The notes: generated by a model not told the origin, from the letters alone. A DNA stretch of 64,000 bases from Bdellovibrionales bacterium GWA2_49_15 (GCA_001769855.1 MEPP01000026.1:96634-160633), one strand, 5' to 3'. Counted from the first letter of the stretch, positions 8,304 to 17,121 are shown. Numbers and translations: made by a program.

Positions 8304-9313
8304 AAGCGCCCAGGCAGAGGTGCCTGACATTTTGCACAGGCACCGCCCTTTAAAGCGACCACTTGAACTTTGTACCAGTCCCGTGTAATTAAGCACGTTC
8401 CGCATCTTTGACAGAAGGTACTCTGGCCCTCAGGATCATGCACATTCCCCAAATAGACGTAATGCAGGCCGACCTCTTTGGCAATGTTGCGCGCCCTGGT
8501 CAGGGTTTGATAGGGTGTGGACGGAACATTTAACATTTTAAAACTGGGGTGGAAGGCCGAGAAATGCAAAGGGACTTCAGGTCCCAACTCCTTTGCAATC
8601 CACTCACACAGCTGGCGTATTTCTTCTGCTGAATCATTCATTTCGGGAATGAGCAGCGTGGTTATTTCCAACCAAACGCCGGTATGGTGCTTAACATATT
8701 TTAAAGTGTCCAAGATCGCGCCCAAGTGTGCCCCGGTCAACTTCTGATAAAACTCCTCTTGAAATGATTTGAGATCAATATTGGCCGCATCCATATGCTC
8801 GAAAAATTCCACCCGTGGTTCGGGGTTGATGTAGCCGGCCGTCACTGCGACGGTATGCAGACCTCGCGCTTTGGCCTCCCGGGCCACATCGACGGCGTAC
8901 TCGAGAAAAATCACCGGGTCGTTATAGGTAAAGGCAATGGAGGGAGACTGGGCCGAGATGGCCATTTCCACAATATCTCGGGGAGAGGCGCTTCGGCTTA
9001 GCACATCCATCTCGCGCGACTTGCTGATGTCTGAATTCTGGCAGAATCGACACGCCAAATTACAACCCGCAGTTCCAAATGATAAGATGGTGGTGCCGGG
9101 ATAAAAATGGTGCAGTGGTTTTTTCTCGATAGGGTCAACATTAAAACCACTAGAACGCCCGTAAGTGGTAAGCCATAAACGATCATCTTTCCGGGCGCGG
9201 ACAAAACACAAACCACTCTGTCCTTCTTGGAGAGTGCAAAAGCGGGGACAGAGATCACATTGTATTTGACCGCTTGGAAGTCGATGCCAGTGGCGTGCCT
9301 CATTACTGCTCAT
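8300..9313 (-). CDS. amrS: AmmeMemoRadiSam system radical SAM enzyme AmrS
   Basis: A 337-residue radical SAM protein resembling pyruvate formate-lyase activating enzymes. It has an N-terminal CDLCPRFC cysteine pair, the radical SAM cluster CNLACRFCQN, a TIM-barrel body, and a C-terminal CQRCG/CAKCQ zinc-ribbon-like tail, the layout of AmrS. Members occur with Memo-like AmrB and AMMECR1-like AmrA; both are encoded next door (9384-10741). The molecular task of the system is not settled. The gene lacks an evident Shine-Dalgarno sequence, and its ATG lies in a CTCATGAG palindrome. Confidence 0.85.
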   Translation of the reverse strand: MSSNEARHWHRLPSGQIQCDLCPRFCTLQEGQSGLCFVRARKDDRLWLTTYGRSSGFNVDPIEKKPLHHFYPGTTILSFGTAGCNLACRFCQNSDISKSREMDVLSRSASPRDIVEMAISAQSPSIAFTYNDPVIFLEYAVDVAREAKARGLHTVAVTAGYINPEPRVEFFEHMDAANIDLKSFQEEFYQKLTGAHLGAILDTLKYVKHHTGVWLEITTLLIPEMNDSAEEIRQLCEWIAKELGPEVPLHFSAFHPSFKMLNVPSTPYQTLTRARNIAKEVGLHYVYLGNVHDPEGQSTFCQRCGTCLITRDWYKVQVVALKGGACAKCQAPLPGRF

Positions 9314-9367
9314 GAGAAATATTCTATACTTTAGGAGCGTGTTTGGGGAGAATATGTCTCATGAGAA
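9309..9367. repeat. Repeated palindrome CTCATGAGAA between amrS and amrB
   Basis: The 10-mer CTCATGAGAA occurs at 9309-9318 and 9358-9367; its first eight bases are a perfect palindrome. One copy spans the amrS start codon, the other lies just before the amrB ribosome-binding region. Two identical dyads in a 70-base divergent spacer look like an operator pair for shared control. Confidence 0.4.
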
Positions 9368-9383
9368 TAAGTGAGCATTCATT

Positions 9384-10211
9384 ATGAGTCTTTCGCTGAA
9401 ATTACCCAACGTGGCCGGTACGTTTTATGATAGTGACCCGCTTCGCTTAAAAAAAATGCTTCTGGAATTTTTGGATGGCCCGCCGGTTTTGGACAAAAAA
9501 AAACCTCGCATGCTCATTGCCCCCCATGCCGGATATATTTACTCCGGTCCCATCGCCGCCTCGGCCTACAAGTTATGGGCCGAGCTAGGTACAAAAAAAC
9601 AGGAAGTCGTCATTCTCTCCCCAACTCATTACCATCATTTATCCGCCATCGTTTCACTCGACGCTGATGCTTATCAAACGCCCCTTGGAAATATTCCCTT
9701 GAATAAAGAACTGATCGCACAGCTGATGAGTAAAGGCCTCATTGAGATTCGCCCGGAAATCTTTGAGGCCGAGCATGCTCTGGAAGTCCATTTACCCTTT
9801 TTGCAAATTATTTTTAACAATTTTTCGATCATTCCATTAATCGTCGGCCAAGTTGACGCCGCTTCCGTCGTGCGGATCTTGGAAACTTTAGATGATGGCA
9901 AACGTCTCTTTGTGGTCAGCACTGATCTCAGTCATTTCCATTCCAGTGAAAAGGCCCGGCGAATCGATTATGACACCGCCAGTTTTATTGAAGCTTATCA
10001 AAGTGACCAGCTCAAAGGGGATATGGCCTGTGGATTTTATCCCCTGCGCGGCTTGCTCGATTATGCGCGTGCGCACAAAATGATAGTGAAAAAACTTGAT
10101 CTTCGCAATTCCTCCGATACAGCAGGGAACCCCGATAGAGTCGTGGGCTACGGCGCCTTTGCTCTCTACTCTGAAAATGATTCACAGAAAACGACGGCCT
10201 CAAAGGTGTAA
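9384..10211 (+). CDS. amrB: AmmeMemoRadiSam system protein B (Memo-like)
   Basis: A 275-residue protein of the Memo family, structurally related to class III nonheme iron dioxygenases. Characteristic stretches are the N-terminal VAGTFYDSD, APHAGYIYSGP with the conserved His, SPTHY, EHALEVHLPFLQ and STDLSHFHS. It is divergently transcribed from amrS with a 70-base spacer holding a repeated palindrome. Its 3' end overlaps the convergent amrA by 46 bases. The enzymatic reaction of bacterial Memo proteins is unknown. Confidence 0.85.
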   Translation: MSLSLKLPNVAGTFYDSDPLRLKKMLLEFLDGPPVLDKKKPRMLIAPHAGYIYSGPIAASAYKLWAELGTKKQEVVILSPTHYHHLSAIVSLDADAYQTPLGNIPLNKELIAQLMSKGLIEIRPEIFEAEHALEVHLPFLQIIFNNFSIIPLIVGQVDAASVVRILETLDDGKRLFVVSTDLSHFHSSEKARRIDYDTASFIEAYQSDQLKGDMACGFYPLRGLLDYARAHKMIVKKLDLRNSSDTAGNPDRVVGYGAFALYSENDSQKTTASKV

Positions 10212-10741
10212 AATTCAACCTTCGGGTCGCGAACGGCGTCGCTGGGGAGACCGGCCTTAAGGCAGGTTTGTTTTAAAAAAGTTTCACGATTCCATTTCCA
10301 TTCAACCGGAACTTGCGGCAGAAGCAGGCCCTGATAAAAATCTTTCTTAACCACAAGGCCGTGTTTCCCCACCACAATTTGTGTCAGGTCCTGGCAAAGT
10401 TCGAGCGGGCCCATCACGGATATTTCGAGGGTGGAATTGGCAAATTCAGTTTTGCTAATAGGATTGAAGCGGGGATCGTGAAAACCCGCCAAGACAGCAT
10501 TCTTGGCGATATTCACAAAGAGGGCCTCATCACTTCGGATGGTGCCGATACAGCCACGTAAGTTGCGTTCTAGATGCAAACTCACAAAGCAACCAAGCGA
10601 ATTAAGCAGCGCCGACGTGTCACCAAAAATTTCCACAATCTCCTGCTCAGTGATAGAAAGGGGTGCCTTGTTCTCCTGAAAAAATTGAAGGGCCCGTCGT
10701 GCCAATGCAAGGGAGTATTTTTTTTCTTGTGCAGAAAGCAT
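10166..10741 (-). CDS. amrA: AmmeMemoRadiSam system protein A (AMMECR1 domain)
   Basis: A 191-residue AMMECR1-domain protein with the family hallmark LRGCIGTIR and the following NAVLAGFHDPRF. Its function is unknown in any organism. The ATG at 10741 is chosen over 10753 because GGAGG lies five bases upstream of it. The final 46 bases are antisense to the end of amrB, so the two mRNAs would be complementary there. With amrS and amrB it completes the three-part AmmeMemoRadiSam set. Confidence 0.82.
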   Translation of the reverse strand: MLSAQEKKYSLALARRALQFFQENKAPLSITEQEIVEIFGDTSALLNSLGCFVSLHLERNLRGCIGTIRSDEALFVNIAKNAVLAGFHDPRFNPISKTEFANSTLEISVMGPLELCQDLTQIVVGKHGLVVKKDFYQGLLLPQVPVEWKWNRETFLKQTCLKAGLPSDAVRDPKVEFYTFEAVVFCESFSE

Positions 10742-10887
10742 GTGCACCTCCAATACGTGAGGATAAACGCCGCACCTTAACCTAGCAATAATTCAAGGCA
10801 ATATGTTGGCCGGCTTGCAGTGTTACCCCTTGAAATTACGTCCAGAAAGGGTCCAAAGCTGCTCTCTGTCGAGGTTTTGGCTACCTG

Positions 10888-10909
10888 TGGCATAATAGAG
10901 AAAAAGGAG
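10888..10909 (+). promoter_or_regulatory. Extended -10 promoter and Shine-Dalgarno of the PAP2 gene
   Basis: TGG-CATAAT (10888-10896) forms an extended -10, followed by AAGGAG (10904-10909) six bases before GTG 10916. Transcription would begin near 10903, which excludes longer upstream starts of the PAP2 gene. No convincing -35 is seen, as is normal for extended -10 promoters. Confidence 0.4.
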
Positions 10910-10915
10910 AAGACC

Positions 10916-11644
10916 GTGCCCCATAGACACGTGTCCTATGTAAACTCCAGCTCTTTTGAAAGTTCATTTATTACAATTCAGACCGTTAAAAGGCCTTGGT
11001 GGCATTCATTTTTCCTGCTAATTCTTGGAACCGCTGGATTTGCGCTTTGTTACCTTCTTTCAAATTGGTGGAATGCCGGTCGTGAATTTCATTTCGCTCC
11101 TTATCTCGACATTGAGCTGGAGATTCCTCGGGTCGACTGGATGATTTTGCCTTACGTTTCCGCCTATCTCATGGGACTCGCCTCTATTCAAAGACTGCCG
11201 TATTTAGCTCTGAAGGCCTTGATGAAGGCCTTTACTGTTGCTGGAGTGATCGGTGGACTTATTTTTATTTTATTTCCCACTGAGCTTGGTTATCTCAGGA
11301 GCGTGGAGGGGTTAGGATTTTGGCGACCGGCCTATGAAATTTTGTGGATGCTCGATCACCCTTACAACTTAACTCCTTCTATGCATGTGACTATGGCCTA
11401 CCTGATGATCGTGCCAGTCATTCAGGCCTCTCGCTCGATGCTGACTAAATCGGCCCTCGCCCTATGGCTCTGTCTTGTTTGTCTCTCTATCGTTCTGGTT
11501 CACCAACATCATGTGATCGATTTTGTGACAGGATTCGCTTTGGGGTGGCTATGTGAAATTTATATCTATCGACCTGCGGTGATATCCTATGCTCGCGACA
11601 TGGTATGGACTTCCTCTATCACTTCGTACAAAGATGCGGCCTGA
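10916..11644 (+). CDS. PAP2-family membrane phosphatase-like protein
   Basis: A 242-residue integral membrane protein with about six hydrophobic segments. The motifs TPSMHVTMAY and HQHHVIDFVTG correspond to the second and third PAP2 motifs (SxxxH and HxxxD), while the first Lys/Arg motif is not clear, as in the Aur1/Ipt1-like branch. A lipid phosphatase or phospho-head-group transferase is likely; the substrate is not deducible. The GTG start is chosen from its Shine-Dalgarno (AAGGAG, six-base gap) and the -10 lying downstream of the longer alternatives. Confidence 0.65.
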   Translation: MPHRHVSYVNSSSFESSFITIQTVKRPWWHSFFLLILGTAGFALCYLLSNWWNAGREFHFAPYLDIELEIPRVDWMILPYVSAYLMGLASIQRLPYLALKALMKAFTVAGVIGGLIFILFPTELGYLRSVEGLGFWRPAYEILWMLDHPYNLTPSMHVTMAYLMIVPVIQASRSMLTKSALALWLCLVCLSIVLVHQHHVIDFVTGFALGWLCEIYIYRPAVISYARDMVWTSSITSYKDAA

Positions 11645-11672
11645 AAAAAAGAGGCCATCATTTCTGATGGCC
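11644..11672 (-). terminator. Rho-independent terminator for the lipoprotein at 11699
   Basis: GGCCATCA (11653-11660), loop TTTC, TGATGGCC (11665-11672) form a perfect 8-bp stem. On the minus strand the stem is followed by CTC and a run of seven T (complement of 11644-11650). It therefore serves the leftward lipoprotein gene; the plus strand has no T-run after it. Confidence 0.75.
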
Positions 11673-11698
11673 CGCTTGTGATAAAATTTCGAAAAGTC

Positions 11699-12376
11699 TT
11701 ACGGAAGTTTAACGATGATATCTTCAGGGAGAGATTTCTTAATATTGATGTTAACAATCTGCCCTTTTGAAAAACCGGCAACGAAGAAAATTCCACCGTG
11801 CTGGGTAACATTACCTTGGTCATCATAGCCAGGCCCATACACCAAACCTTGCCCCCAAATTTTGCTGCTTTTCTTCAGATACTGGGAGACCGACAGTCCG
11901 TCAGGGTAGCGGTTATCAAAGATTTTCAGACTCACGGCCACACCGATGTAATATGGATTTTTGTAACCGATGTAGAGGGTGAGGTCCAGGAATTCAGTGA
12001 AGTTGGGAATATCAACTCGCACTAATTCGCCAGGGGTAATCCAACTTGGAAGAGGTTCACCATTGGGGAGAGTGGTGACAGGTGCGAAACCTTCCCACAC
12101 TTCAGAGGTGAACATACTGAGGTCAGCGGTGACGTAAACATTAAAGGGTTTACCATCCTGAGGGGCGGTGACCCCAACTGTGCCATACTTAACACCTTTG
12201 ACAACAATGTCGTGAGAGCCGGTAACATTAAAACCAAATTCAGGCACAAAGTTAGCGGTTGTGGTGACACTATTTTCACCAACACCCAAAGTGAATCCAT
12301 CAATAACTTGCTTGCAACCACCCAAACTTAAGGCCATGGCCAAAACGATGAAGGTTGCTAGACTGCGTTTTATCAT
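11699..12376 (-). CDS. Lipoprotein of unknown function
   Basis: A 225-residue lipoprotein: signal MIKRSLATFIVLAMALSLGG with lipobox LGGC. The mature part is Gly/Val/Thr-rich and looks all-beta (many alternating hydrophobic positions, few charged helices), with no recognised motif. The Shine-Dalgarno AGGAGGAAAAT before the ATG is excellent and a strong terminator follows, suggesting a well-expressed single-gene unit. It is divergent from the lipase gene 185 bases away. An outer-membrane or surface role is inference only. Confidence 0.6.
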   Translation of the reverse strand: MIKRSLATFIVLAMALSLGGCKQVIDGFTLGVGENSVTTTANFVPEFGFNVTGSHDIVVKGVKYGTVGVTAPQDGKPFNVYVTADLSMFTSEVWEGFAPVTTLPNGEPLPSWITPGELVRVDIPNFTEFLDLTLYIGYKNPYYIGVAVSLKIFDNRYPDGLSVSQYLKKSSKIWGQGLVYGPGYDDQGNVTQHGGIFFVAGFSKGQIVNINIKKSLPEDIIVKLP

Positions 12377-12561
12377 ATTTTCCTCCTGACAAAAGTTCTC
12401 TTACTCGGTGAGAAATTCTAGAGGTCGTCATGATGTTTGGCCAAAGAATAAATATCGTTTGCCTCAATGTCAGACTTTTTGAGGACGAAAGAGGTAACAC
12501 CAATTGACAATCGAATTTATGACACAGGAAAATCCCGCTATATTTTTTTTACGGAGGTTGC

Positions 12562-13389
12562 ATGTTTCAGCGATATCTGGTGTTGGTTACCTTATTTTTG
12601 TTTTCGCCCATCTTTTTGATCAAAACGGCGTGTGCTACCTCTGCACCCATTATCTATGTGCATGGCGTTGGGATTAGCTATCACCCTTTTGACTATCTGG
12701 TGCCCCTCAAGAGGGTCTTCAAAGAAAAAGGTCACACTCTTTTTATTGCCCGAACTCCTGCCGTGGATTCGATTCAGATCAGCGGTGATGATTTGTGGAA
12801 TGAGGTGCAGCGCTTGGTGCCCACAGGCCCTTTCCATTTGATTGGTCACTCGATGGGTGGTCTCGTGGCGCGCTCTATGTTGGCACGTTATGATTTCAAA
12901 GGTCGCTGTCTGTCGCTTACGACTATTTCCACGCCTCATCGTGGCTCGAAAGTTGCGGACTGGGCCCTGGAATTTCGACAAGACAAGCGATTTGCCATCG
13001 ACATTCTGGAGCTCGTGCGAAAGTTTTATAATGACAGCTGGGCCACGGTGGCCGAACTCACTACAAAAAATATGCAGGAGCAATTTAACGTTGCTAACCA
13101 GAATGCTATTGGAGTGCGTTATTTTTCTATTGCCTCGTATATTCCTGCCCCGGTCATGTTTTACACTCAAAATCCCTACATCGTGATCGCTCATCGGGTT
13201 AATACTGAAGCAGGTTTTCCACTAAGCGATGGGCCTGTTGCCATCCCATCCGCGAAATGGGGTGAGGTGTTGGCCATCATCCCCAGCGATCATTATGCCA
13301 ATACAGCCCCTATTCCCTTTGGCGGAAAAATCATTTACAAAGATGTGATCGACATCATTGTAAAAAATTTAGAGAAAAATTGGCCCTAA
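12562..13389 (+). CDS. Secreted alpha/beta-hydrolase (triacylglycerol lipase-like)
   Basis: A 275-residue hydrolase with an N-terminal signal segment (about 1-26), oxyanion region IIYVHGVGIS, nucleophile elbow GHSMGG (Ser97) and the STPHRGS segment typical of bacterial lipases of the LipA/EstA kind. The final His is likely in SDHYANT. It is probably secreted or periplasmic and acts on lipid esters. ACGGAGG lies a few bases before the ATG. The end overlaps the tcdA start by 10 bases, beginning a lipase-tcdA-TatD cluster. Confidence 0.75.
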   Translation: MFQRYLVLVTLFLFSPIFLIKTACATSAPIIYVHGVGISYHPFDYLVPLKRVFKEKGHTLFIARTPAVDSIQISGDDLWNEVQRLVPTGPFHLIGHSMGGLVARSMLARYDFKGRCLSLTTISTPHRGSKVADWALEFRQDKRFAIDILELVRKFYNDSWATVAELTTKNMQEQFNVANQNAIGVRYFSIASYIPAPVMFYTQNPYIVIAHRVNTEAGFPLSDGPVAIPSAKWGEVLAIIPSDHYANTAPIPFGGKIIYKDVIDIIVKNLEKNWP

Positions 13390-14150
13390 TCTTGACTGAA
13401 ACCGATCACACTTTTCGTTTTGCAGGCATCGCTCGACTCTACGGAGAGAGCGGCTTAAAAAAATTGGCAGGTTCACATATCTTAATTGTTGGCTTGGGCG
13501 GTGTTGGGTCATGGGCCATTGAGGCCTGCGCCCGTTCGGGTATCGGTGAATTCACCCTCGTTGATTTTGACGATATTTGCACCAGCAATACCAATCGCCA
13601 ACTCCACACCACGGTGGAGACCGTCGGACAAAGTAAGGTGTCTGTGATGGCGGCTCGAATAAAAAGTATCAATCCTGCGGCCATCGTCCACGCCATTCAG
13701 GATGTTTTTAATGAAAGTACGGCCGACGGCATACTGACGTCTTATGATTTTGTTCTCGATGCCATTGATAGTCTCCAGTACAAACTTCTGCTTTATTATC
13801 GATGCGAAGAGCGAAAATTACCGCTTCTCATTACCGGGGCAGCCGGTGGAAAACGTGATCCGCGCTTGATTCAGGTCCAGGATCTTGGCCTTTCTTACAA
13901 TGACAACTTACTTTTTCGGATGCGCAAAAAACTTCGGCGCGAGGACGAGCTGAAACGCGGGCAAAAAAAATTTGGTGTAGAGTGTATCTTCTCAACCGAG
14001 AAGGCGCTCTACCCTGATGAGTGCCAGAGACCAGCGGAGAGTTCTCTCAAGCTGGATTGTGACGGGGCGGTTGGTTCAGCCGTTTTTCTGACAGGTGCAT
14101 TTGGCTTTCAGGCGGCCCATCATATTGTGGAAAAAATATGTCAGAAATGA
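13380..14150 (+). CDS. tcdA: tRNA threonylcarbamoyladenosine dehydratase TcdA
   Basis: A 256-residue E1-like protein with the Rossmann ATP site GLGGVGSWA, the adenylation-type NTNRQLHTT, and ITGAAGGKRDP and the C-terminal DCDGAVGSA stretch typical of TcdA (CsdL/YgdL). It cyclises t6A to ct6A at position 37 of ANN-decoding tRNAs using ATP, near the membrane. The start is TTG at 13380 or TTG at 13392; the former overlaps the lipase end by 10 bases and has an AGAG element upstream. TatD follows in overlap. Confidence 0.85.
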   Translation: MALILTETDHTFRFAGIARLYGESGLKKLAGSHILIVGLGGVGSWAIEACARSGIGEFTLVDFDDICTSNTNRQLHTTVETVGQSKVSVMAARIKSINPAAIVHAIQDVFNESTADGILTSYDFVLDAIDSLQYKLLLYYRCEERKLPLLITGAAGGKRDPRLIQVQDLGLSYNDNLLFRMRKKLRREDELKRGQKKFGVECIFSTEKALYPDECQRPAESSLKLDCDGAVGSAVFLTGAFGFQAAHHIVEKICQK

Positions 14151-14854
14151 ATTCAGTTATCCCGCTGGTGGATATTCACACCCATGGCGTTTTGAGTAGC
14201 GCTTCTGAAAAAAATATCGTGGTTTTCGCCGAATCCCCCGGTCTGATTAAACGCCCGCCAAGTTACCAAGGCCTTTATACCTTCGGTTTTCACCCCTGGT
14301 GCGCCGATCGAGTTGAACTTGAAGGGACGATTGAGAAAGAATTTAAAGCGAGATTAGGTGACCCCAAACTCCTTGCCTTTGGTGAAATGGGCCTTGACCG
14401 CGCCTGCCAGATCGATTTTGAAATGCAAAGGAAAATTTTTATTGCTCAAGTGGAGATCTGCACGCAATTGCGTACCCCGTTGATTGTTCTTCATTGTGTG
14501 CGCGCGCACTCCGATATTATGGGGATTTTAAAGCGATCTCACTTTGAGGGGGCCATCCTCTTTCATGATTTCAATGGCGACAAGGCCGTCATGAAGCAGT
14601 TGAGCACGCTTAAAAATGAAGTCCTTTTTTCATTGGGTGCGAATCTGTTTCGTTCCAACTCGGCCGTCGTCAATCATTTATCCTTGCTCCCTCTGGATAA
14701 AATATTTTTGGAAACGGATGATTGTACTCGTTCCATTGCTGAGGTCTATCAGCGTTTTGCTCTTCTGAGCGAGCAGAAGCTTCCCCAGGTGACGGAGGCA
14801 ATTTACCGCAATTTTAAGCGAGTTTTTCCCATGTTATGGGGTAAAGTCCTCTGA
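14138..14854 (+). CDS. TatD-family metal-dependent hydrolase
   Basis: A 238-residue TIM-barrel hydrolase with the TatD metal ligands visible: DIHTHG near the N terminus, GEMGLDR, a LHCV strand, FHDF and ETDD. TatD-type enzymes are metal-dependent DNases/exonucleases or related hydrolases. It is shorter and more divergent than typical TatD (about 260 residues), so nuclease activity is not assured. It overlaps tcdA by 13 bases; a second ATG at 14147 overlaps the tcdA stop as ATGA and is an alternative start. Confidence 0.68.
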   Translation: MSEMNSVIPLVDIHTHGVLSSASEKNIVVFAESPGLIKRPPSYQGLYTFGFHPWCADRVELEGTIEKEFKARLGDPKLLAFGEMGLDRACQIDFEMQRKIFIAQVEICTQLRTPLIVLHCVRAHSDIMGILKRSHFEGAILFHDFNGDKAVMKQLSTLKNEVLFSLGANLFRSNSAVVNHLSLLPLDKIFLETDDCTRSIAEVYQRFALLSEQKLPQVTEAIYRNFKRVFPMLWGKVL

Positions 14855-14862
14855 GTGTATGA

Positions 14863-14891
14863 TTGCTCTCAAACCCAAACGAGACTAAAAT
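14863..14891 (+). promoter_or_regulatory. Promoter of the patatin gene
   Basis: TTGCTC (14863-14868), a 17-base spacer and TAAAAT (14886-14891) precede the ATG at 14916, with a GGGGAGAGGG Shine-Dalgarno between. It implies that the patatin gene is transcribed apart from the tcdA-TatD unit. Confidence 0.5.
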
Positions 14892-14915
14892 GGATACATA
14901 GGGGAGAGGGCCAAA

Positions 14916-16037
14916 ATGAAGAAGTGTGGTCTTGTACTGACCGGTGGCGGTGCCCGTGGAGCTTATCAGGCCGGCGCGCTTTCTGCCGTGCTTGAAATCT
15001 GCCACGAAGAGAAGATTCCCTGGCCTTTTAAAATTGTCAGCGGCGTAAGTGCTGGCGGTATAAATGCCTGTCTCGTGGCCTCTAAACTCTATCAGTCAAA
15101 TCTGCTTGCGCTTTCGCATGAAATTCGTGAAGTTTGGAGTAAAATATCGTCTGATAAAATTTTTGTAACCAATGCAATTGAACTGACCTTAAATGGCCTC
15201 CGTTGGGCGCGCTCACTTTCACCCGGGGCCATGCACTCCACCCAAAAATCGCTTTCTCTCCTCAATACCAGTCCCCTGCGCGACCTTCTGAAGGAGCATA
15301 TTAATTTTTCCAATATTGACGAGGTGATGAGGCAAGGGCTCATTGAATCTCTCACGATGAGCATGGTCAATTATGGCACTGGGCTCTCGCAGGTTTTTTT
15401 TCAAACTAACTGCGATGATATTGTCTGTTGGAAACGCATTAAGCGAGAAGGTTTACCGGTGCGTTTTAACCATGAACATATTATGGCAACGGCGGCCATC
15501 CCTATTATTTTTCCGCCCATCCAAATCGAAAAGGTTTTTTATGGTGACGGCTCTTTGCGTGATTATACTCCGTTGAGTCCTCCCATTAAAATGGGTGCCG
15601 AGAAGCTTTTTATCATTGGCGTGCGCATGCGCGATCAAGTCAGCTTGGGCAACATGCATGCACCGACACCTGCCAAAATTTTTAGCATTATTTTAAATGG
15701 GATCTTGCTTGACGCTCTCGATACTGATCTTGAACGTTTACAACGTATAAATCGAACCGTGGCCCTGTTGCCCAAAGGGCATAACACCGGACTTCGAGCG
15801 GTTGAAACATTTGTCATTACGCCGAGTCAGATGTTGAGCGAGATTGCCTATGAGGAAAATGAAGTGATGCCTAAATTCGTTCAATATTTAATCAATGGCC
15901 TTGGAAATGCTAGAGAAGCATCCGACCTCATTAGTTATATTCTTTTCGAGGCACCTTACACTCGCCGCCTCATCAAATTGGGTCGCCACGATGTCTTTAA
16001 CAGAAAAGAACAAATCATCGAATTTTTAAGCGTCTGA
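14916..16037 (+). CDS. Patatin-like phospholipase
   Basis: A 373-residue patatin-family lipid acyl hydrolase. The oxyanion loop GGGARG (about 10-15), nucleophile elbow GVSAGG (Ser45) and the dyad segment DGSLRD (catalytic Asp) are all present. DGS replaces the commoner DGG/DGA. No signal peptide is seen, so action is cytoplasmic or by another export route. It has its own promoter and strong Shine-Dalgarno. It ends directly against the stop of the convergent ferritin-like fusion gene with no spacer. Confidence 0.8.
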   Translation: MKKCGLVLTGGGARGAYQAGALSAVLEICHEEKIPWPFKIVSGVSAGGINACLVASKLYQSNLLALSHEIREVWSKISSDKIFVTNAIELTLNGLRWARSLSPGAMHSTQKSLSLLNTSPLRDLLKEHINFSNIDEVMRQGLIESLTMSMVNYGTGLSQVFFQTNCDDIVCWKRIKREGLPVRFNHEHIMATAAIPIIFPPIQIEKVFYGDGSLRDYTPLSPPIKMGAEKLFIIGVRMRDQVSLGNMHAPTPAKIFSIILNGILLDALDTDLERLQRINRTVALLPKGHNTGLRAVETFVITPSQMLSEIAYEENEVMPKFVQYLINGLGNAREASDLISYILFEAPYTRRLIKLGRHDVFNRKEQIIEFLSV

Positions 16038-17096
16038 TTAAAAATCGTCTCCCATGTCACCTGCGAGGGCGTGGTATCGCTTATCGATGTCCTGGTGATG
16101 ACGTTTTTCTTCGCGCACGAGATTTTGAAATAAAGTTTTAATTTCAGTGTGCAAGGGCAGGGCGGAAAAACGTTCGAAGAGCTGAATAGCATTAAACTCA
16201 CGGGTCAGCGCGGCCTGGAGAATTTCCTTCATGGTGATGTTGGCGCTCCATTTAAATCCCTCACCTGTATGGGAATGCCCAAGATCTTTGACAAACGAGG
16301 GGGCGATTGCGACGGAGCCATCGTAAATCTCGGACTCCATCAGGTTTTTCATCATCCTTTCGTGCTGCTCCTCTTCTTGAATTAACTCTTTCAAAAAGGC
16401 TTTAACATTACTTTCCTTGGCTTTTTCCAGGGCCTTTTTATAAAATTGCTGTGACTGCACTTCCTGGAAGATCGCCTGCTGAAGCAGATCATCAACGGTG
16501 TAATTGTTTGGCATAATAACCTCTTTAATATGGAGAACATTATTGGAAAAACCGTCAGAAATCGCTTTGGTAAAACTCTGTCTATCCCGGGAGCAGTAAA
16601 TAGCGCCGTATATTAGATTAGTACCAAGCAACGCCAAAGCTTTGCGCTCGTCTTGGCCGCTGAGTGAACATTCTATATGCACTAAAAATATTTTTGGGGG
16701 GCGAGAACGTCGGTGGGCGTAAGAGACTCCGGCCCAACCTCGCATAATCTTTTTTTGTGAGTCATGCTGCATATTGTGAGCAAAAATATAATAGTGACTG
16801 CAAGGTAGCTCCTGAGCGAGGGCTGCCTCGGCTTCAAAGATTGTGCGAAGGCAGTGCTCACTGGTTAACTCGGCACATTCTTTTTGCTGGCATAAGGGAT
16901 TGCAGAATTTTAACTCGCACATGGGCGTCATTTTCAGAAAGCTATTTTTGGAAAAAGAAAGTCCATGGAACAGTTCTCCAACACTTAAAGGTCCGCCAAC
17001 TTCCACAATGGTTCCGCCTAGAGTCGAATCTGAGCAAATGATTTCGATTTTACGGTCGAGATCATGAATTTCATTTAAATTTTCGCTTTGGAACAT
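16038..17096 (-). CDS. Cys-cluster N-terminal region fused to a ferritin-like (rubrerythrin) domain
   Basis: A 352-residue protein in two parts. Residues 1-194 match nothing I can name but carry five closely spaced cysteines (about residues 58-81, in CELKFC, CQQKEC and C before LRTIF). From residue 195 comes a ferritin-like domain with paired ExxH motifs (EEEQH and EEKRH) and helix-borne Glu residues, as in diiron rubrerythrin-type proteins. An internal ATG at the junction (16514) has AGAGG five bases upstream, so the ferritin-like part could also be made alone. It is divergent from the NfnAB-type operon, which hints at redox or oxidative-stress work. Confidence 0.6.
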   Translation of the reverse strand: MFQSENLNEIHDLDRKIEIICSDSTLGGTIVEVGGPLSVGELFHGLSFSKNSFLKMTPMCELKFCNPLCQQKECAELTSEHCLRTIFEAEAALAQELPCSHYYIFAHNMQHDSQKKIMRGWAGVSYAHRRSRPPKIFLVHIECSLSGQDERKALALLGTNLIYGAIYCSRDRQSFTKAISDGFSNNVLHIKEVIMPNNYTVDDLLQQAIFQEVQSQQFYKKALEKAKESNVKAFLKELIQEEEQHERMMKNLMESEIYDGSVAIAPSFVKDLGHSHTGEGFKWSANITMKEILQAALTREFNAIQLFERFSALPLHTEIKTLFQNLVREEKRHHQDIDKRYHALAGDMGDDF

Positions 17097-17121
17097 TTTA
17101 GATTTTCCTCGAATTTTTGAT

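Noticed and set aside
12504..12544. Perfect TTGACA at 12504-12509 upstream of the lipase gene.
   Set aside because: No -10-like hexamer lies 16-18 bases downstream; the only TATATT (12539) is 29 bases away.
12592..13194. A 200-codon antisense open frame within the lipase gene.
   Set aside because: The lipase has a complete catalytic motif set and signal peptide; the antisense frame has no motif and no Shine-Dalgarno.
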